Made by a program: the position numbers and the translations under genes
Shown: positions 46,382-56,807 of the stretch, piece by piece
Position numbering within the stretch: position 1 is the first letter of the stretch
How the letters are laid out: each line of letters begins with the position of its first letter
Source: Dryocola sp031988645
GTDB lineage: Bacteria > Pseudomonadota > Gammaproteobacteria > Enterobacterales > Enterobacteriaceae
NCBI RefSeq assembly: GCF_051307045.1
Contig: NZ_CP150452.1
Location: forward strand, 186,001-250,000
DNA length: 64,000 nucleotides
Reading direction: 5' to 3'
The notes under the pieces: generated by a model
The model's database searches: none
Seen by the model: the letters and a program-made list of their open reading frames with translations, nothing else
What the model was told of the DNA's origin: nothing

Positions 46382-49079
46382 GTGGCCATAACGAGAAAAA
46401 ACCTATTTGGCAAGCTAAACGTTATCTTGTTCAAAAGCATCGAAAGCGCCACCACGCTGTGTAAATTGCGGGGGAATCCCTACGTTGAACTGGTGCACTG
46501 GTTAAATCAGATTTATCAGCAGCAGGATAGCGACTTAAATCATATTATTCGCCATTTTGAAGTTGATGCTCAACGGCTTGAACAGGATTTTTTCCAGGCA
46601 TTAACCCGCCTGCCTGCCAATGCAAGTTCTATTTCCGACTTCTCGTACCATGTCGAGCTGGCGATTGAACGCGCGTGGGTTTTTTCCAGCCTGGAATGCC
46701 ACAACACCTGTATTCGCAGCGGCCATTTATTGATCGCGCTGCTGACCACGATGGAGCTGCGCCGCACGCTGCTCGCTATTTCTCCAGCGTTCGAAAAGAT
46801 TCCGTTAGAGCATTTGAGTAAAGATCTTGGCTATATCGTTCGCGAATCGGCGGAGGAAGATGAATTAGCCTGCGACGCCTCCCTTCATGGCGAAGCCGGC
46901 ATCCCGGGCGAGGCCAGCAATGCGCTTGGCAGCGCTCACAGCGGCGGGCTTGCGCAATATTCTACGGATCTCACGGCGCTGGCGCGCGAAGGGAAAATCG
47001 ATCCGGTGCTGGGGCGCGATAAAGAGATAAACACCATGGTGGATATCCTGCTGCGTCGCCGCCAGAACAACCCTTTACTCACCGGGGAAGCCGGCGTCGG
47101 TAAGACGGCGGTGGTTGAGGGGCTGGCGCTGGGCCATTGCGGCGGGCGAAGTTCCTCCTTCGCTTGCAAAAGTGCGTTTGCTCTCGCTTGATGTCGTGGC
47201 GCTCTCGGCTGGCGCCAGCATGAAGGGCGAGTTTGAGGCGCGCCTGAAGGCGGTGCTGGAAGAAGCGGTCAACTCCGCCGAGCCGGTGGTGCTGTTTATC
47301 GATGAGGTTCACACGCTGGTGGGGGCGGGCGGTAACGCCGGAACCGGCGACGCCGCAAACCTGATGAAGCCAATGCTGGCGCGCGGTCAGCTGCGTACCA
47401 TCGGGGCGACGACGTGGAGCGAATTTAAACGCCATATTGAAAAAGATCCGGCGTTAACAAGGCGCTTTCAGGTTTTACAGGTGGAGGAACCTTCAGAAGA
47501 ACTGGCTATCGCCATGCTGCGCGGCCTGCTGCCGGTGCTCGAAAAGCATCACGGCGTCTGGATCATGGATGAAGCTTTACGCGCCGCGGTGCGTTTATCC
47601 CACCGCTACATCCCTGCGCGCCAGCTGCCGGATAAAGCCATCAGCCTGCTGGATACCGCCTGCGCCAGGGTTGCCGTCGCTCAGCATGCGCCGCCCGCCG
47701 AGCTACAGATGCTGAAATTCCGCAGCCGGTCGGCGCAGACCGAGCTGTCGCTGCTGGAAAAGGCGATCGGTTTCGGTAAAGAAAGCGCCGGCAGCCTGAG
47801 CGCTATCGAAGCCTCGATCGCCGAACACACGCAGGAGGCGGCGCAGCTTGACCGCCGCTGGACGCAGGAGTGCGGGCTGGTAGCCAGTATCGTTGATACG
47901 CGCCAGCAGCTGCTTGCCGCCACGGCTGAAGATCCCCAAATGCCGGAGACGGAAAAAATCGCCTTTTTACAGGCCAGGCTGAACGAGCTGGAAACGACGC
48001 TAAGCGAAATTCGTCACGAACAGCCGCTGGTTCAGGCCGAAGTGAATGCCGGCGTGGTTGCCTCAATCGTCGCAAGCTGGACCGGCATTCCGGTAGGCCA
48101 GGTGGTGAAAGATGATATCAGCGCCGTTATGGAGCTGCCGCAGCGTCTCTCCGAACGCGTTATTGGCCAGGGGTACGCGCTGCGCTGCCTGAGCCAAAGC
48201 ATTCAGACCGCGCGGGCAGGGCTTGCGGATCCGCAAAAGCCGTTCGGCGTCTTTATGTTAGTGGGCCCATCTGGGGTGGGAAAAACCGAAACGGCGCTGG
48301 CCATTGCCAGCCAGCTTTATGGCGGCGAGCATAATCTCATCACCATTAATATGAGCGAATACCAGGAAGCCCATACGATTTCATCGCTAAAGGGCTCTCC
48401 GCCCGGCTATGTCGGCTACGGCGAAGGTGGGGTATTAACCGAGGCGGTTCGCCGCAAGCCTTACAGCGTCATCCTGCTGGATGAAGTGGAAAAGGCGCAC
48501 CCTGACGTGCATGAGCTGTTCTTCCAGGTCTTCGACAAAGGCTCCATGGAAGACGGCGAAGGGCGCCACATTGATTTTCGCAACACCATTATTTTATTAA
48601 CCAGCAACGCCGGCAGTGACATAGTCAGCAGCGCCTGCGCCGACCCGCAGACAGCGCCGGACGCCGAAGCGCTACAGGCGCTTTTACAACCAGCTCTTTT
48701 GCGCGTCTTCCCGGCCGCATTTTTGGGCAGGGTTACCGTAATCCCTTATTTGCCCTTAGAAAGAGAGTCGCTCCAGCATATTGTCAATATTCATCTGCAG
48801 CGTATCGCTGAGCGGGCAAAGGCGCACCACAACATTCTGCTCACTTTCAGTGATGAGGTGGTGCAGCACGTGGTGGAAAACTGCCCGGTGGCGGAAACGG
48901 GAGCCCGCATGCTCATCCGTTTTATTGAGAAAAATATTCTCCCGAAAATCGGTACGGCGATTTTAGACAGGGCCCGTTCACCCGAGGCGGGCAATACGAT
49001 AGTAACAATGCGTGTAATAAAAAGTCAGGAAAAAGGAAATGAGATCATTATAAAAACGGAGGAGTTGCCGACGCAATAA
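46382..49079 (+). CDS. tssH: T6SS AAA+ ATPase TssH (ClpV), frameshifted
   Basis: Two frames overlap at 47115-47191 and join if one G is dropped from GGGCC at 47131-47135 (GVGKTAVVEGLAL then AIAAGEVPPSLAKV), giving about 898 residues. Both ATPase domains are visible: D1 with GEAGVGKTA and VVLFIDEVHTLVGAG, and D2 with GPSGVGKTETA and VILLDEVEKAHPD. The N-terminal domain (ESATTLCKLRGNPYVELVHW) binds the contracted sheath. ClpV disassembles the TssB/TssC sheath for reuse. The only in-frame start is GTG 46382 with a poor ribosome site; an upstream start through a second shift is possible. It heads the rightward arm. Confidence 0.9.
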
Positions 49080-49160
49080 TGAAGAAGGGAATGTAAGCAA
49101 AATACAAAATAACGCTGTCGTTATATTTAATTTGAGTAACAAAATATAGGGAATTTAATT

Positions 49161-49701
49161 ATGCAGAAATTCAAAATGACGCTTTGTGCTTTGATGCTGA
49201 CTACCGCATCGGCTTCCGCGCTGGCTGCCAATGAAACTCAGGGAACGGTAACCTTTAACGGTAGGCTGTACGCTGAAACCTGTTCCATTGCCAGCGATTC
49301 GGTCGATCGGAAAGTAGAGTTGCCTAAAGTATCCGTTCAGACTCTGAAGGCCCAGCGGAGATAAGGCGGGTTCCAAAGGCTTTGATCTGAACGTCGAAAA
49401 CTGCCCTGCGGGCATTAGCCAGGTTGCCGCGCATTTCGAAGCCATCGGCAGCAGCGGTGTGAACAGCGCAACGGGTAACCTGACTAACAAATATCAGGGT
49501 GCGGAGCAGAAAGCCACGGAGGTTGAAGTACGTTTGTATAACTCTGACGAGCAGCCGCTGAAGCTGGGCGAAACCGGCGCGCCGGCCGCGGTGAAAGACG
49601 GTAAAGCGACGATGCGTTACTACGGTGGGTATTACGCAACGGGGCAAACCACCCCCGGCATGGTATACGCCCAGGCGCAATATACCCTGGCTTATCCATA
49701 A
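49161..49701 (+). CDS. Major fimbrial subunit (chaperone-usher), frameshifted
   Basis: A signal peptide (KMTLCALMLTTASASALA) is followed by a pilin domain beginning GTVTFNGRLYAETCSI. The frame stops near 49364 because of an extra C in the GGCCC run at 49349-49353. Removing it gives LKASGDKAGSKGFDLNVENC and on to AQAQYTLAYP, 179 residues, with the two pilin cysteines (ETCSI and ENCPAG) and the C-terminal YTLAYP strand that the chaperone binds. It would polymerise into the shaft. It opens a four-gene fimbrial operon placed between tssH and tssB. Confidence 0.85.
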
Positions 49702-49805
49702 TAGACCTGCCTGTTTCAGGCTGGGTAAAGGGGGTTATCGCCCCCTTATTAAAACTCACTGTCTGTCTTTGGTCAGGCTGAACGTATTACGCGTAGGTTT
49801 TTGCT

Positions 49806-50576
49806 ATGAAATTTTATCGTGCAATAATTTTTAAATTGACGGGCGCCCTTATTTTTCTGGCTGTATCGCTACAGATGGCTTTTGCCGGTATGACTATTGC
49901 CGGCACGCGTATTATTTTTCCAGGCGACGAGCGCGAACAAACGATAAGAACGACGAATAAAGGCAGCGTACCCTTACTGGTACAGGTCTGGACCGATGAC
50001 GGCAGTAAAAATGAAGATATCAATAAGCTGAAGGTGCCTTTTACCGTTACCCCGCCGGTCTATCGCGTGGAGCCGGGTAAGGGCCAGAGCATAAGGCTTA
50101 TTTATAACGGCATGACTTTGCCGCAGGACAGGGAATCCGTATTCTGGTTCAACCTGCTGGAAATTCCCCCGGTTAAGGAAACGACGAAAGAAACGGATCG
50201 TCTGGAACTGGCTTTCAGAACGCGAATTAAAATCTTTTATCGCCCGTCGCAGCTTAAAAGCACCAGCGCTCAGGAAGTCGAGCGTCTGCGCTGGGAAGTT
50301 ATCGATTCTGGTAAAGGCATCAAGGTAACGAACCCGACGCCCTATTATTTTTCATTTGATTCAGCCTCGCTAACGTCCGGCACGGTTAAGCATCAGCTGC
50401 AGGTCGATATGGTCCCGCCGTTTGCGAGCAAAACGTTTACGTTAGCCGCTAAAGCCGCCGTCGGCGTTGTTAATCGGGCAGACGTGCGCCTTATTAACGA
50501 CTACGGCAGCGTGATTGAACACCAGCTGGTTTATTCACAGGGTCAGGGATTAATTCTTAATAAACAGAATAAATAA
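49806..50576 (+). CDS. Periplasmic fimbrial chaperone (PapD-like)
   Basis: The 256-residue protein has a signal peptide (ALIFLAVSLQMAFA) and the two Ig-like domains of usher chaperones. Typical motifs are GTRIIFPGDEREQTI at the start of the first domain, FTVTPPVYRVEPGKGQSIRL, the ESVFWFNLLEIPP strand and the NRADVRLINDYGS end. The conserved arginine and lysine of the subunit anchor fit the TRIIF and RIKIFYRP segments. It caps pilin subunits by donor-strand complementation and delivers them to the usher encoded next. Confidence 0.93.
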   Translation: MKFYRAIIFKLTGALIFLAVSLQMAFAGMTIAGTRIIFPGDEREQTIRTTNKGSVPLLVQVWTDDGSKNEDINKLKVPFTVTPPVYRVEPGKGQSIRLIYNGMTLPQDRESVFWFNLLEIPPVKETTKETDRLELAFRTRIKIFYRPSQLKSTSAQEVERLRWEVIDSGKGIKVTNPTPYYFSFDSASLTSGTVKHQLQVDMVPPFASKTFTLAAKAAVGVVNRADVRLINDYGSVIEHQLVYSQGQGLILNKQNK

Positions 50577-50670
50577 TTATCGGCAGACGGTGAAATGTAA
50601 TGAATGCGATGCGCTAAGAATAGTTATCAGAAAATGGACATGCGCAAGCTTTAGCCAGGGAGACAGGGAC

Positions 50671-53289
50671 GTGAAAATAAAACAAACTAAAAAATATGCT
50701 CGAAACGTTCAGCGCGAATCTCAATTAGCCTTTGCGATCCGCCATATTCTTGTTGCTTCTTTAGGCGCGAGCTTTTCTGTGCTTGCCCAGGAGAGCGGCA
50801 GGCTGCTGGTGCCTGAAGCTGAGCAGGCCTCACGCCCGGAAACCGTCAGGTTTAACAGCGAATTTATTCACGGCCTGAGCATTGACGTATCGCAATATTT
50901 TCAGGGCAACCCGACCCCGGCAGGGTCATTTGTCGTGCAGGTTTTTGTGAACGGCGAAAACCGCGGGCGGCATGAAGTGCTGTTTACGCCCGTCGCGGGG
51001 AGCGTGAGCGCGCAGCCCTGCTTTAAACGCGAAGAGCTGATCCGCTACGGTATTAAAATTGCGAAAGCTCCGCAGCCTGCTGATGCCGGAACTGAGCAGT
51101 GTACATTTATTGAACGGTGGATAACCGGCGCCGAAGCCAGCTATCAGGCCGGTGATTTTAATCTCGATTTGACGGTGCCGCAGGCTTATCTGGTGCGCTA
51201 CCCGCGGGGCTATACCGATCCGGCTTCATGGGACTCAGGGGTGAGCGCGGGGCTGCTGGATTACAACGGTAACTTTTACGCCCAGGAGAATGCCGGCCGC
51301 TTTAGCAGCGCAGATGCGCATTCGCTGAGCGGGAACCTCGGGCTGCTGGCCGGATTTAACTTTTATGACTGGCGGCTGCGTAAGCGCATTAACACCCACT
51401 GGACCAGCGGTTCGCCTGCCCATACGCAGAACCTTTTCACCCGGCTGCAGCGGGACGTTTCCGTACTGAGAAGCCAGCTGACGTTGGGCGACAGCACAAC
51501 CAGCGGCGACCTCTTTGATAGCCTGACCGTGCGGGGTATCCAGCTGCAGTCCGACGACCGCATGCTGCCGGACGGATTGCGTAACTATGCGCCTCTCATT
51601 CGGGGCATCGCGGAGACGAACGCCAGAGTGCAGGTAACCCAGCAGGGGCGGATCGTCTATGAAACTACCGTTCCTCCCGGTCCCTTCGAGCTTAGCGATA
51701 TCGGCGCGATGGGCTATGGCGGCGATTTACAGCTCACCATCACTGAGGCAGACGGCCGTGAAAGAAGCCAGGTTATTCCCTTCTCGGCGCCTCCTATGCT
51801 GCTGCGTGACGGGGTTTCGCGCTTCGGCGTTACGGTGGGCAAGCTTAAGGATAACTCCCTGGCCGAGGAGCCGGGCATGGCTCAGGGGTTCTATCAGTAT
51901 GGTCTTGGCAACCTGTATACGCTGTACGGCGGCGGCCAGTTTTCGGACAGCTATGCGGCGCTGGGCCTGGGCCATGCGTTTAACACAAGGATAGGCGGGG
52001 TTTCCATGGACGTCACCCACGCGCGCAGCGAGCTGCAGGACGGCAAAACCTCCTCCGGCAACAGTTTTAACATCGGCTATAGCAAATATCTCGACGCAAC
52101 GGCGACGGATCTGACGCTTGCGGCGTACCGCTACTCGTCAAAAGGGTTTTATAGCCTGAGGGACGCGACCCTCGATCGCTACGGCTCAAGCGATGACGCC
52201 TATCGCGTGGATTATCGCACCAGGCAGCGTTTTATGATTAGCGTTGGCCAGTCGCTGTGGAATGGCGCAAGGCTGAATTTTGCCGGCAACTTTTATAACT
52301 ACTGGGATGACCGCTCTTCTTCGCGGCAGTTTATGCTGACGTATAACAAATCCGAGCGTTATTTTTCCTGGTCGGCTTCCGCTTCCCGCGCCTTTAACAG
52401 CGATGGCAGGGATGTGAACAGCATGATGCTGGCCGTGAGCGTCCCTCTGGGACAAAGCACCATTATTGAAAAGCCGTTGTTCAGTACGCTCTACGCTTCC
52501 GTTACGCATGACTCTGACGGCAGCAGCACGGCGCAGACCAACGTTATCGGCAGCCAGGGCGAGCAGAACGAGCTGAGCTACGGCGTGGGCAGCAGCGTTA
52601 ATAAGGCGAAGAACGATTCCACCCTTGCCGCGGTTAACGGCAACGTGAATTACAACTCGTCCTTAGGCCAGTTCGGATCTACCGCGTCGCTGAGCAATAA
52701 ATCCAGCCAGCTGTCATTCTCTGCGAACGGCAGCGTGGTGGCGCACGGCGGCGGCGTAACCCTGGGACCGCGCCTGGGCGACTACCCGTTTGCGATAGTC
52801 AATGCCCCGGGCGCGGAAGGCGCCACCATGCTCAACGGATACGGCGCCAAAATTGACGCCAACGGCTATGCCATAGTGCCGTCCCTGACGCCGTACCGTG
52901 AGAATACCGTCGCGGTCAATACCCTTGGGCTTCCGGCCACGGTAGACGTGCTGGAAAATGAAAGCACCGTCATTCCACGCATGGGGGCCGCCGTAAAGGT
53001 CAACGTGAAGACGATGGTCGGGGATCCGATCGTGCTGGCCGTACGCGACGGGCAGGGCAACTATTTGCCGATTGGTACGGATATCGTCAGCGAGAATAAT
53101 ACCAGCCTCGGTATCGTTGGGCAGGCCGGGATGGCTTTTATTCGCGGCTGGAATGCGGCTAAAAATAATCTGTACGTTAAGAGTTCATCCGGCGCGCGTA
53201 TTTGCACTATTTATGCAAATTCCGATATTTCCAACAAAATTATGCGTGCATTTGGTTCCGTTATTCAGGTAGAGGTTACATGTCATTAA
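50671..53289 (+). CDS. Fimbrial outer membrane usher (FimD/PapC-like)
   Basis: I start at GTG 50671, preceded by GGGAGACAGGGA, because a signal peptide (HILVASLGASFSVLA) follows; an earlier GTG at 50590 is possible. The 872-residue protein has the usher N-domain (VRFNSEFIHGLSIDVSQYFQ), the barrel with RGIQLQSDDRMLPDGLRNYAP, the plug domain, and the C-terminal domains with NENSTVIPRMGAAVKV-like sequence (VLENESTVIPRMGA). It forms the pore through which pilin subunits are exported and assembled. The stop overlaps the start of the next subunit gene by ten bases. Confidence 0.92.
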   Translation: MKIKQTKKYARNVQRESQLAFAIRHILVASLGASFSVLAQESGRLLVPEAEQASRPETVRFNSEFIHGLSIDVSQYFQGNPTPAGSFVVQVFVNGENRGRHEVLFTPVAGSVSAQPCFKREELIRYGIKIAKAPQPADAGTEQCTFIERWITGAEASYQAGDFNLDLTVPQAYLVRYPRGYTDPASWDSGVSAGLLDYNGNFYAQENAGRFSSADAHSLSGNLGLLAGFNFYDWRLRKRINTHWTSGSPAHTQNLFTRLQRDVSVLRSQLTLGDSTTSGDLFDSLTVRGIQLQSDDRMLPDGLRNYAPLIRGIAETNARVQVTQQGRIVYETTVPPGPFELSDIGAMGYGGDLQLTITEADGRERSQVIPFSAPPMLLRDGVSRFGVTVGKLKDNSLAEEPGMAQGFYQYGLGNLYTLYGGGQFSDSYAALGLGHAFNTRIGGVSMDVTHARSELQDGKTSSGNSFNIGYSKYLDATATDLTLAAYRYSSKGFYSLRDATLDRYGSSDDAYRVDYRTRQRFMISVGQSLWNGARLNFAGNFYNYWDDRSSSRQFMLTYNKSERYFSWSASASRAFNSDGRDVNSMMLAVSVPLGQSTIIEKPLFSTLYASVTHDSDGSSTAQTNVIGSQGEQNELSYGVGSSVNKAKNDSTLAAVNGNVNYNSSLGQFGSTASLSNKSSQLSFSANGSVVAHGGGVTLGPRLGDYPFAIVNAPGAEGATMLNGYGAKIDANGYAIVPSLTPYRENTVAVNTLGLPATVDVLENESTVIPRMGAAVKVNVKTMVGDPIVLAVRDGQGNYLPIGTDIVSENNTSLGIVGQAGMAFIRGWNAAKNNLYVKSSSGARICTIYANSDISNKIMRAFGSVIQVEVTCH

Positions 53290-53867
53290 TGAACGTTATC
53301 ATGCCGGGGATGAAATATCTCCGCGCAGGCCTGCTCACGGTAATATTCAGCGGCCAGCTATTATCCGTGGCTTCCGCCTGTGTGACCGATTGCGCAATAG
53401 AGGTTGATTTTACCGGTAATTACACCGACGAAACCTGCAATGTCGTAGTTAACAACGCAGGCAGCGATGAGTCGATTTCATTACCACAACGGTCCACCGC
53501 TCTTTTAAAGGAGAACGGCAGCGAGGAGGGAAGCACCGCCTTCGATATCACCCTGAAAGATTGCCCGGCCAGCCGTACGGTAAAAGTTTTTTTTAACAGC
53601 AGCGTCTCCAGCGCGGACGCCGCCACGGGCAACCTGATCAATGACGTGGGCGACAAATTTGCGCGCAATGTACAGATCAGGCTGCGTAAAGAAAATAATT
53701 CGCAGGTCATTGTGGATGATGCGGCATCGGGGCAGGACTACCTTATTTCTTCTGTTGCGGACCCATTAACTCACCGGTTTACCGCGAGCTATTACGCAAA
53801 CGGAGATTCAGCTGTCACCGCAGGTAAAATTCACGCGGTAGCAGGCGTCGAGCTTCTTTATAAATGA
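53280..53867 (+). CDS. Minor fimbrial subunit
   Basis: The 195-residue protein starts at ATG 53280, inside the end of the usher gene, with GTAGAGG upstream. A signal peptide (LRAGLLTVIFSGQLLSVASA) is followed by a pilin domain with two cysteines (YTDETCNVVV and LKDCPASRTV) and a C-terminal VAGVELLYK strand. It is longer than a typical shaft pilin only in the leader, so it may be a tip adaptor or terminator subunit rather than an adhesin. It closes the fimbrial operon, 95 bases before tssB. Confidence 0.85.
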   Translation: MSLMNVIMPGMKYLRAGLLTVIFSGQLLSVASACVTDCAIEVDFTGNYTDETCNVVVNNAGSDESISLPQRSTALLKENGSEEGSTAFDITLKDCPASRTVKVFFNSSVSSADAATGNLINDVGDKFARNVQIRLRKENNSQVIVDDAASGQDYLISSVADPLTHRFTASYYANGDSAVTAGKIHAVAGVELLYK

Positions 53868-53962
53868 CAGAGGGAAGGGCGATATTATTTATTATTTGAA
53901 AACTACACATCGGACTGGCGACAATTTTATTCATAAGCCTTTATTAAAGAGTATTTATTCCT

Positions 53963-54490
53963 ATGAGCAAAAGTAATTCGCAGAAATTTATTGCGCGTAA
54001 TCGTGCGCCGCGCGTACAGATTGAGTATGACGTGGAAATTTACGGTAGTGAAAAGAAAATTGAACTGCCGTTTGTGATGGGCGTGTTGGCGGATTTATCC
54101 GGCAAGCCGCTGGAGCCGCTTCCTCCTTTGGCGGACAGGAAGTTCCTGAGTATCGATATCGATAACTTTGACGAACGCATGAAGGCGATGCGGCCGCGCG
54201 TGGCTTTTGCGGTGCCAAATACGCTGACGGGCGAAGGCCAGCTGATGGTCGATATGACGTTCGAAAGCATAGACGATTTTTCTCCGGATGCGATCGCCCG
54301 CAAAGTGGACTCTTTATCGCAGCTGCTTGAAGCACGTACCCAGCTTGCCAATCTGCAGACCTATATGGACGGCAAAGCCGGCGCGGAAAGCCTGGTGATG
54401 GAAGTGCTGAAAGACAAATCGCTGCTCAATACCCTGGCCTGCGCGCCTAAGCCTAAGCAGGCCGATGCTGAAGCCGCGCCCCAAAAGTAA
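53963..54490 (+). CDS. tssB: T6SS sheath small subunit TssB (VipA)
   Basis: At 175 residues this is a standard TssB/ImpB/VipA. Conserved segments are QKFIARNRAPRVQIEYDVE, ELPFVMGVLADLSG, FLSIDIDNFDERMKAM and LLEARTQLANLQTYMDGK. It pairs with TssC to form the contractile sheath. The tssC start lies 15 bases downstream. Confidence 0.96.
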   Translation: MSKSNSQKFIARNRAPRVQIEYDVEIYGSEKKIELPFVMGVLADLSGKPLEPLPPLADRKFLSIDIDNFDERMKAMRPRVAFAVPNTLTGEGQLMVDMTFESIDDFSPDAIARKVDSLSQLLEARTQLANLQTYMDGKAGAESLVMEVLKDKSLLNTLACAPKPKQADAEAAPQK

Positions 54491-54505
54491 TCCAGAGAGA
54501 GAATT

Positions 54506-56005
54506 ATGGCTACGCAAACACAAACAAGTAAACAGGCCGCCGTCGAGGTCGCCACGCAAAGTGATTTCAACGCCTTATTAACCCGCGAGTTTAAGCCGAA
54601 ATCCGACCAGGCGAAAACCGCGGTCGAGATGGCGGTAAGAACGCTGGCCGAACAGGCTTTGTCCACCTCAATTACCATGGCTGACGATGCCTATAAAAAC
54701 ATCGCCGCCATTATTGCGGAAATCGACCATAAGCTTTCCGAGCAGATTAACCTGATCCTGCATCATGAAGAGTTTCAGCGTCTGGAAAGCGCCTGGCGCG
54801 GTTTGCACTATCTCGTTAACAACACCGAAACGGACGAAAAGCTGAAGCTGCGTTTTATGGACATCTCCAAAGATGACCTGCGACGTAATATGAGGCGCTA
54901 TAAAGGTATCGCCTGGGATCAGAGCCCGCTGTTTAAACAGATCTATGAAGAAGAATATGGCCAACTGGGCGGCGAACCCTATGGCTGCCTGGTCGCCGAC
55001 TACCATTTTGACCACAGCGCGCCGGACGTGGATCTGCTCTCGTCGATAGGTAAAGTCGCCGCTTCCGCGCATATGCCGTTTATCACCGGCGCGGCGCCGT
55101 CCGTTATGCAGATGGATTCCTGGCAGGAGCTGGCTAACCCGCGCGATCTGACAAAAATCTTTACCCAAAACCTGGAGTACGCGGCCTGGAATTCGCTTCG
55201 TCAGTCGGAAGATTCACGCTATATCGGCCTGGCGATGCCGCGCTTCCTGGCTCGCCTGCCGTACGGCGTTCACACAAATCCGGTGGACAACTTCAACTTT
55301 GAAGAAGTTACCGACGGCGCCGATCACAGCAAATTCGTCTGGTCTAACGCCGCTTATGCCATGGCGGTCAATATAAACCGTTCATTTAAGCACTACGGCT
55401 GGTGCACCATGATCCGCGGCGTGGAAAGCGGCGGGGTGGTAGAGAACCTCCCTTGCCATACCTTCCCGACCGACGACGGCGGCGTGGATATGAAGTGCCC
55501 GACGGAAATCGCTATTTCCGACCGCCGGGAGGCGGAGCTGGCCAAAAACGGCTTTATTCCGCTGGTGCACCGTAAAAATACGGACTACGCCGCCTTTATT
55601 GGCGCCCAGTCGCTGCAGAAACCGGCGGAGTATTACGATCCCGACGCCACGGCGAACGCCAACCTTTCGGCCCGCCTGCCCTATTTGTTTGCCTGCTCGC
55701 GCTTTGCCCATTATCTGAAGTGCATCGTGCGCGACAAGATAGGCTCCTTCAAAGAGCGTGAGGATATGCAGCGCTGGCTGAATAACTGGGTAATGAACTA
55801 TGTGGACGGCGATCCGGCGAACTCATCCCAGGAAACCAAAGCCCGCCGTCCGCTGGCTGCGGCGGAGGTGGTGGTTGAGGATATCGAGGGTAATCCGGGC
55901 TATTACCAGGCGAAATTCTTCCTGCGTCCTCATTTCCAGCTGGAAGGGTTAACCGTCTCGCTACGTATGGTTGCGAAATTACCTTCCCTGAAAGGGGTTG
56001 CCTGA
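54506..56005 (+). CDS. tssC: T6SS sheath large subunit TssC (VipB)
   Basis: The 499-residue protein matches TssC/ImpC/VipB: EFQRLESAWRGLHYLVNNTE, DISKDDLRRN, FDQSPLFKQIYEEEYG-like sequence (WDQSPLFKQIYEEEYGQLGG), RFLARLPYG and the C-terminal FFLRPHFQLEGLTVSLRMV. It forms the bulk of the sheath and is a substrate for ClpV after contraction. A ribosome site (AGAGAGA) precedes the ATG. Confidence 0.97.
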   Translation: MATQTQTSKQAAVEVATQSDFNALLTREFKPKSDQAKTAVEMAVRTLAEQALSTSITMADDAYKNIAAIIAEIDHKLSEQINLILHHEEFQRLESAWRGLHYLVNNTETDEKLKLRFMDISKDDLRRNMRRYKGIAWDQSPLFKQIYEEEYGQLGGEPYGCLVADYHFDHSAPDVDLLSSIGKVAASAHMPFITGAAPSVMQMDSWQELANPRDLTKIFTQNLEYAAWNSLRQSEDSRYIGLAMPRFLARLPYGVHTNPVDNFNFEEVTDGADHSKFVWSNAAYAMAVNINRSFKHYGWCTMIRGVESGGVVENLPCHTFPTDDGGVDMKCPTEIAISDRREAELAKNGFIPLVHRKNTDYAAFIGAQSLQKPAEYYDPDATANANLSARLPYLFACSRFAHYLKCIVRDKIGSFKEREDMQRWLNNWVMNYVDGDPANSSQETKARRPLAAAEVVVEDIEGNPGYYQAKFFLRPHFQLEGLTVSLRMVAKLPSLKGVA

Positions 56006-56010
56006 TTTAG

Positions 56011-56037
56011 AGAATTAATAAAAGCGTTATTAATTCT
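56011..56037 (+). terminator. AT-rich hairpin after tssC
   Basis: AGAATTAATAA and TTATTAATTCT form a perfect 11-bp stem with a 5-nt loop, just after the tssC stop codon. It may attenuate or process the message between tssC and hcp. It has no GC core, so terminator strength is doubtful. Confidence 0.45.
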
Positions 56038-56133
56038 TAAAAGATGCGGTTGCGTCGGGTTTCCGTACGCACTGTAAAAAGCCAGAGGTTATTTTTATTT
56101 ATAGTGAATAAAAACTCTGTCTTTATTTTCGGT

Positions 56134-56152
56134 CGTTACAAAGGTTGTAACG
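56134..56152. promoter_or_regulatory. Inverted repeat upstream of hcp
   Basis: CGTTACAA and TTGTAACG are a perfect 8-bp inverted pair separated by three bases, ending 31 bases before the hcp start codon. The spacing suits a dimeric regulator site or a small leader hairpin. The regulator, if any, is unknown. Confidence 0.45.
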
Positions 56153-56183
56153 TACTTCAATGAGAGCTGATAAAGGAAATAGT

Positions 56184-56670
56184 ATGGCTCAGGATATGTT
56201 TATTAAAATTGATGGCATCGAAGGTGAATCCCTGGATGCTTCCCATAAAAATGAAATTGAAGTGCTTTCATGGCGCTGGGGCCAGCAGCCAGCATGCAAA
56301 TATGCACAGCGGTTCAGGCGGCGGTTCCGGTAAAGCAACGGTAGAAGATTTCTGCTTTGAACACTACGTGGATAAAGCCAGTACTAACCTGCTGAGCTAC
56401 TGCTTGTCTGGTAAGCACATTAAAGACGTGCAGTTTGTGGTGCGTAAAGCAGGCGGCGATCCGCTGGAATATCTGACCGTTAAATTCACCGACGTGATCA
56501 TCACCCGCGTTGAAACCGCAGGTTCAAGCGAAGATGAAACTCGTCCGCGTGAAAGAGTCACCTTCGCCTTCACCAAGGTCACGCAGGACTACGTGATGCA
56601 GAATGCTGAAGGCGCCAAATCCGGCGTGATTTCTACCAGCTACGACGTTAAAGCAAACCTGCGCAGCTAA
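56184..56670 (+). CDS. hcp: T6SS tube protein Hcp (TssD), frameshifted
   Basis: ATG 56184 has an AAAGGA site and gives MAQDMFIKIDGIEGESLDAS and EIEVLSWRW before going out of frame. Dropping one G from GGGGCC at 56278-56283 continues as ASSQHANMHSGSGG, which aligns without gaps with the usual Hcp segment, and on to VKANLRS, 161 residues in all. Signature stretches include KATVEDFCFEHYVDKAS and YLTVKFTDVIITRVET. Hcp hexamers form the inner tube and carry effectors. The gene stands between hairpins that probably set it apart in expression. The break is likely a sequence error. Confidence 0.92.
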
Positions 56671-56689
56671 TCGCCCGGGTAAGCTAACG

Positions 56690-56717
56690 GAGTTTTACCG
56701 CTGCGGCGGTAAAACTC
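56690..56717 (+). terminator. Hairpin after hcp
   Basis: GAGTTTTACCGC and GCGGTAAAACTC form a perfect 12-bp stem with a TGCG loop, about 20 bases after the hcp stop codon. With only a weak T stretch behind, it may be a partial terminator or stabiliser that lets hcp be expressed more highly than the following tssJ-K-L-M genes. Confidence 0.65.
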
Positions 56718-56807
56718 TTATCAGGCCGGACGGAGTAATTTTTACGGTGGCAAAGCGTCAGGCCAAACTGAAAGGTTAAAAGCCGCGTGGAAGCGCCTGG
56801 TGGTGAT

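Noticed and set aside
46351..46464. Short frame MDQLRQGEFYR ahead of tssH
   Set aside because: It could be the true tssH N-terminus after a one-base change, but the shift would not retain a GGCC motif and known ClpV proteins differ here, so I did not extend the gene.
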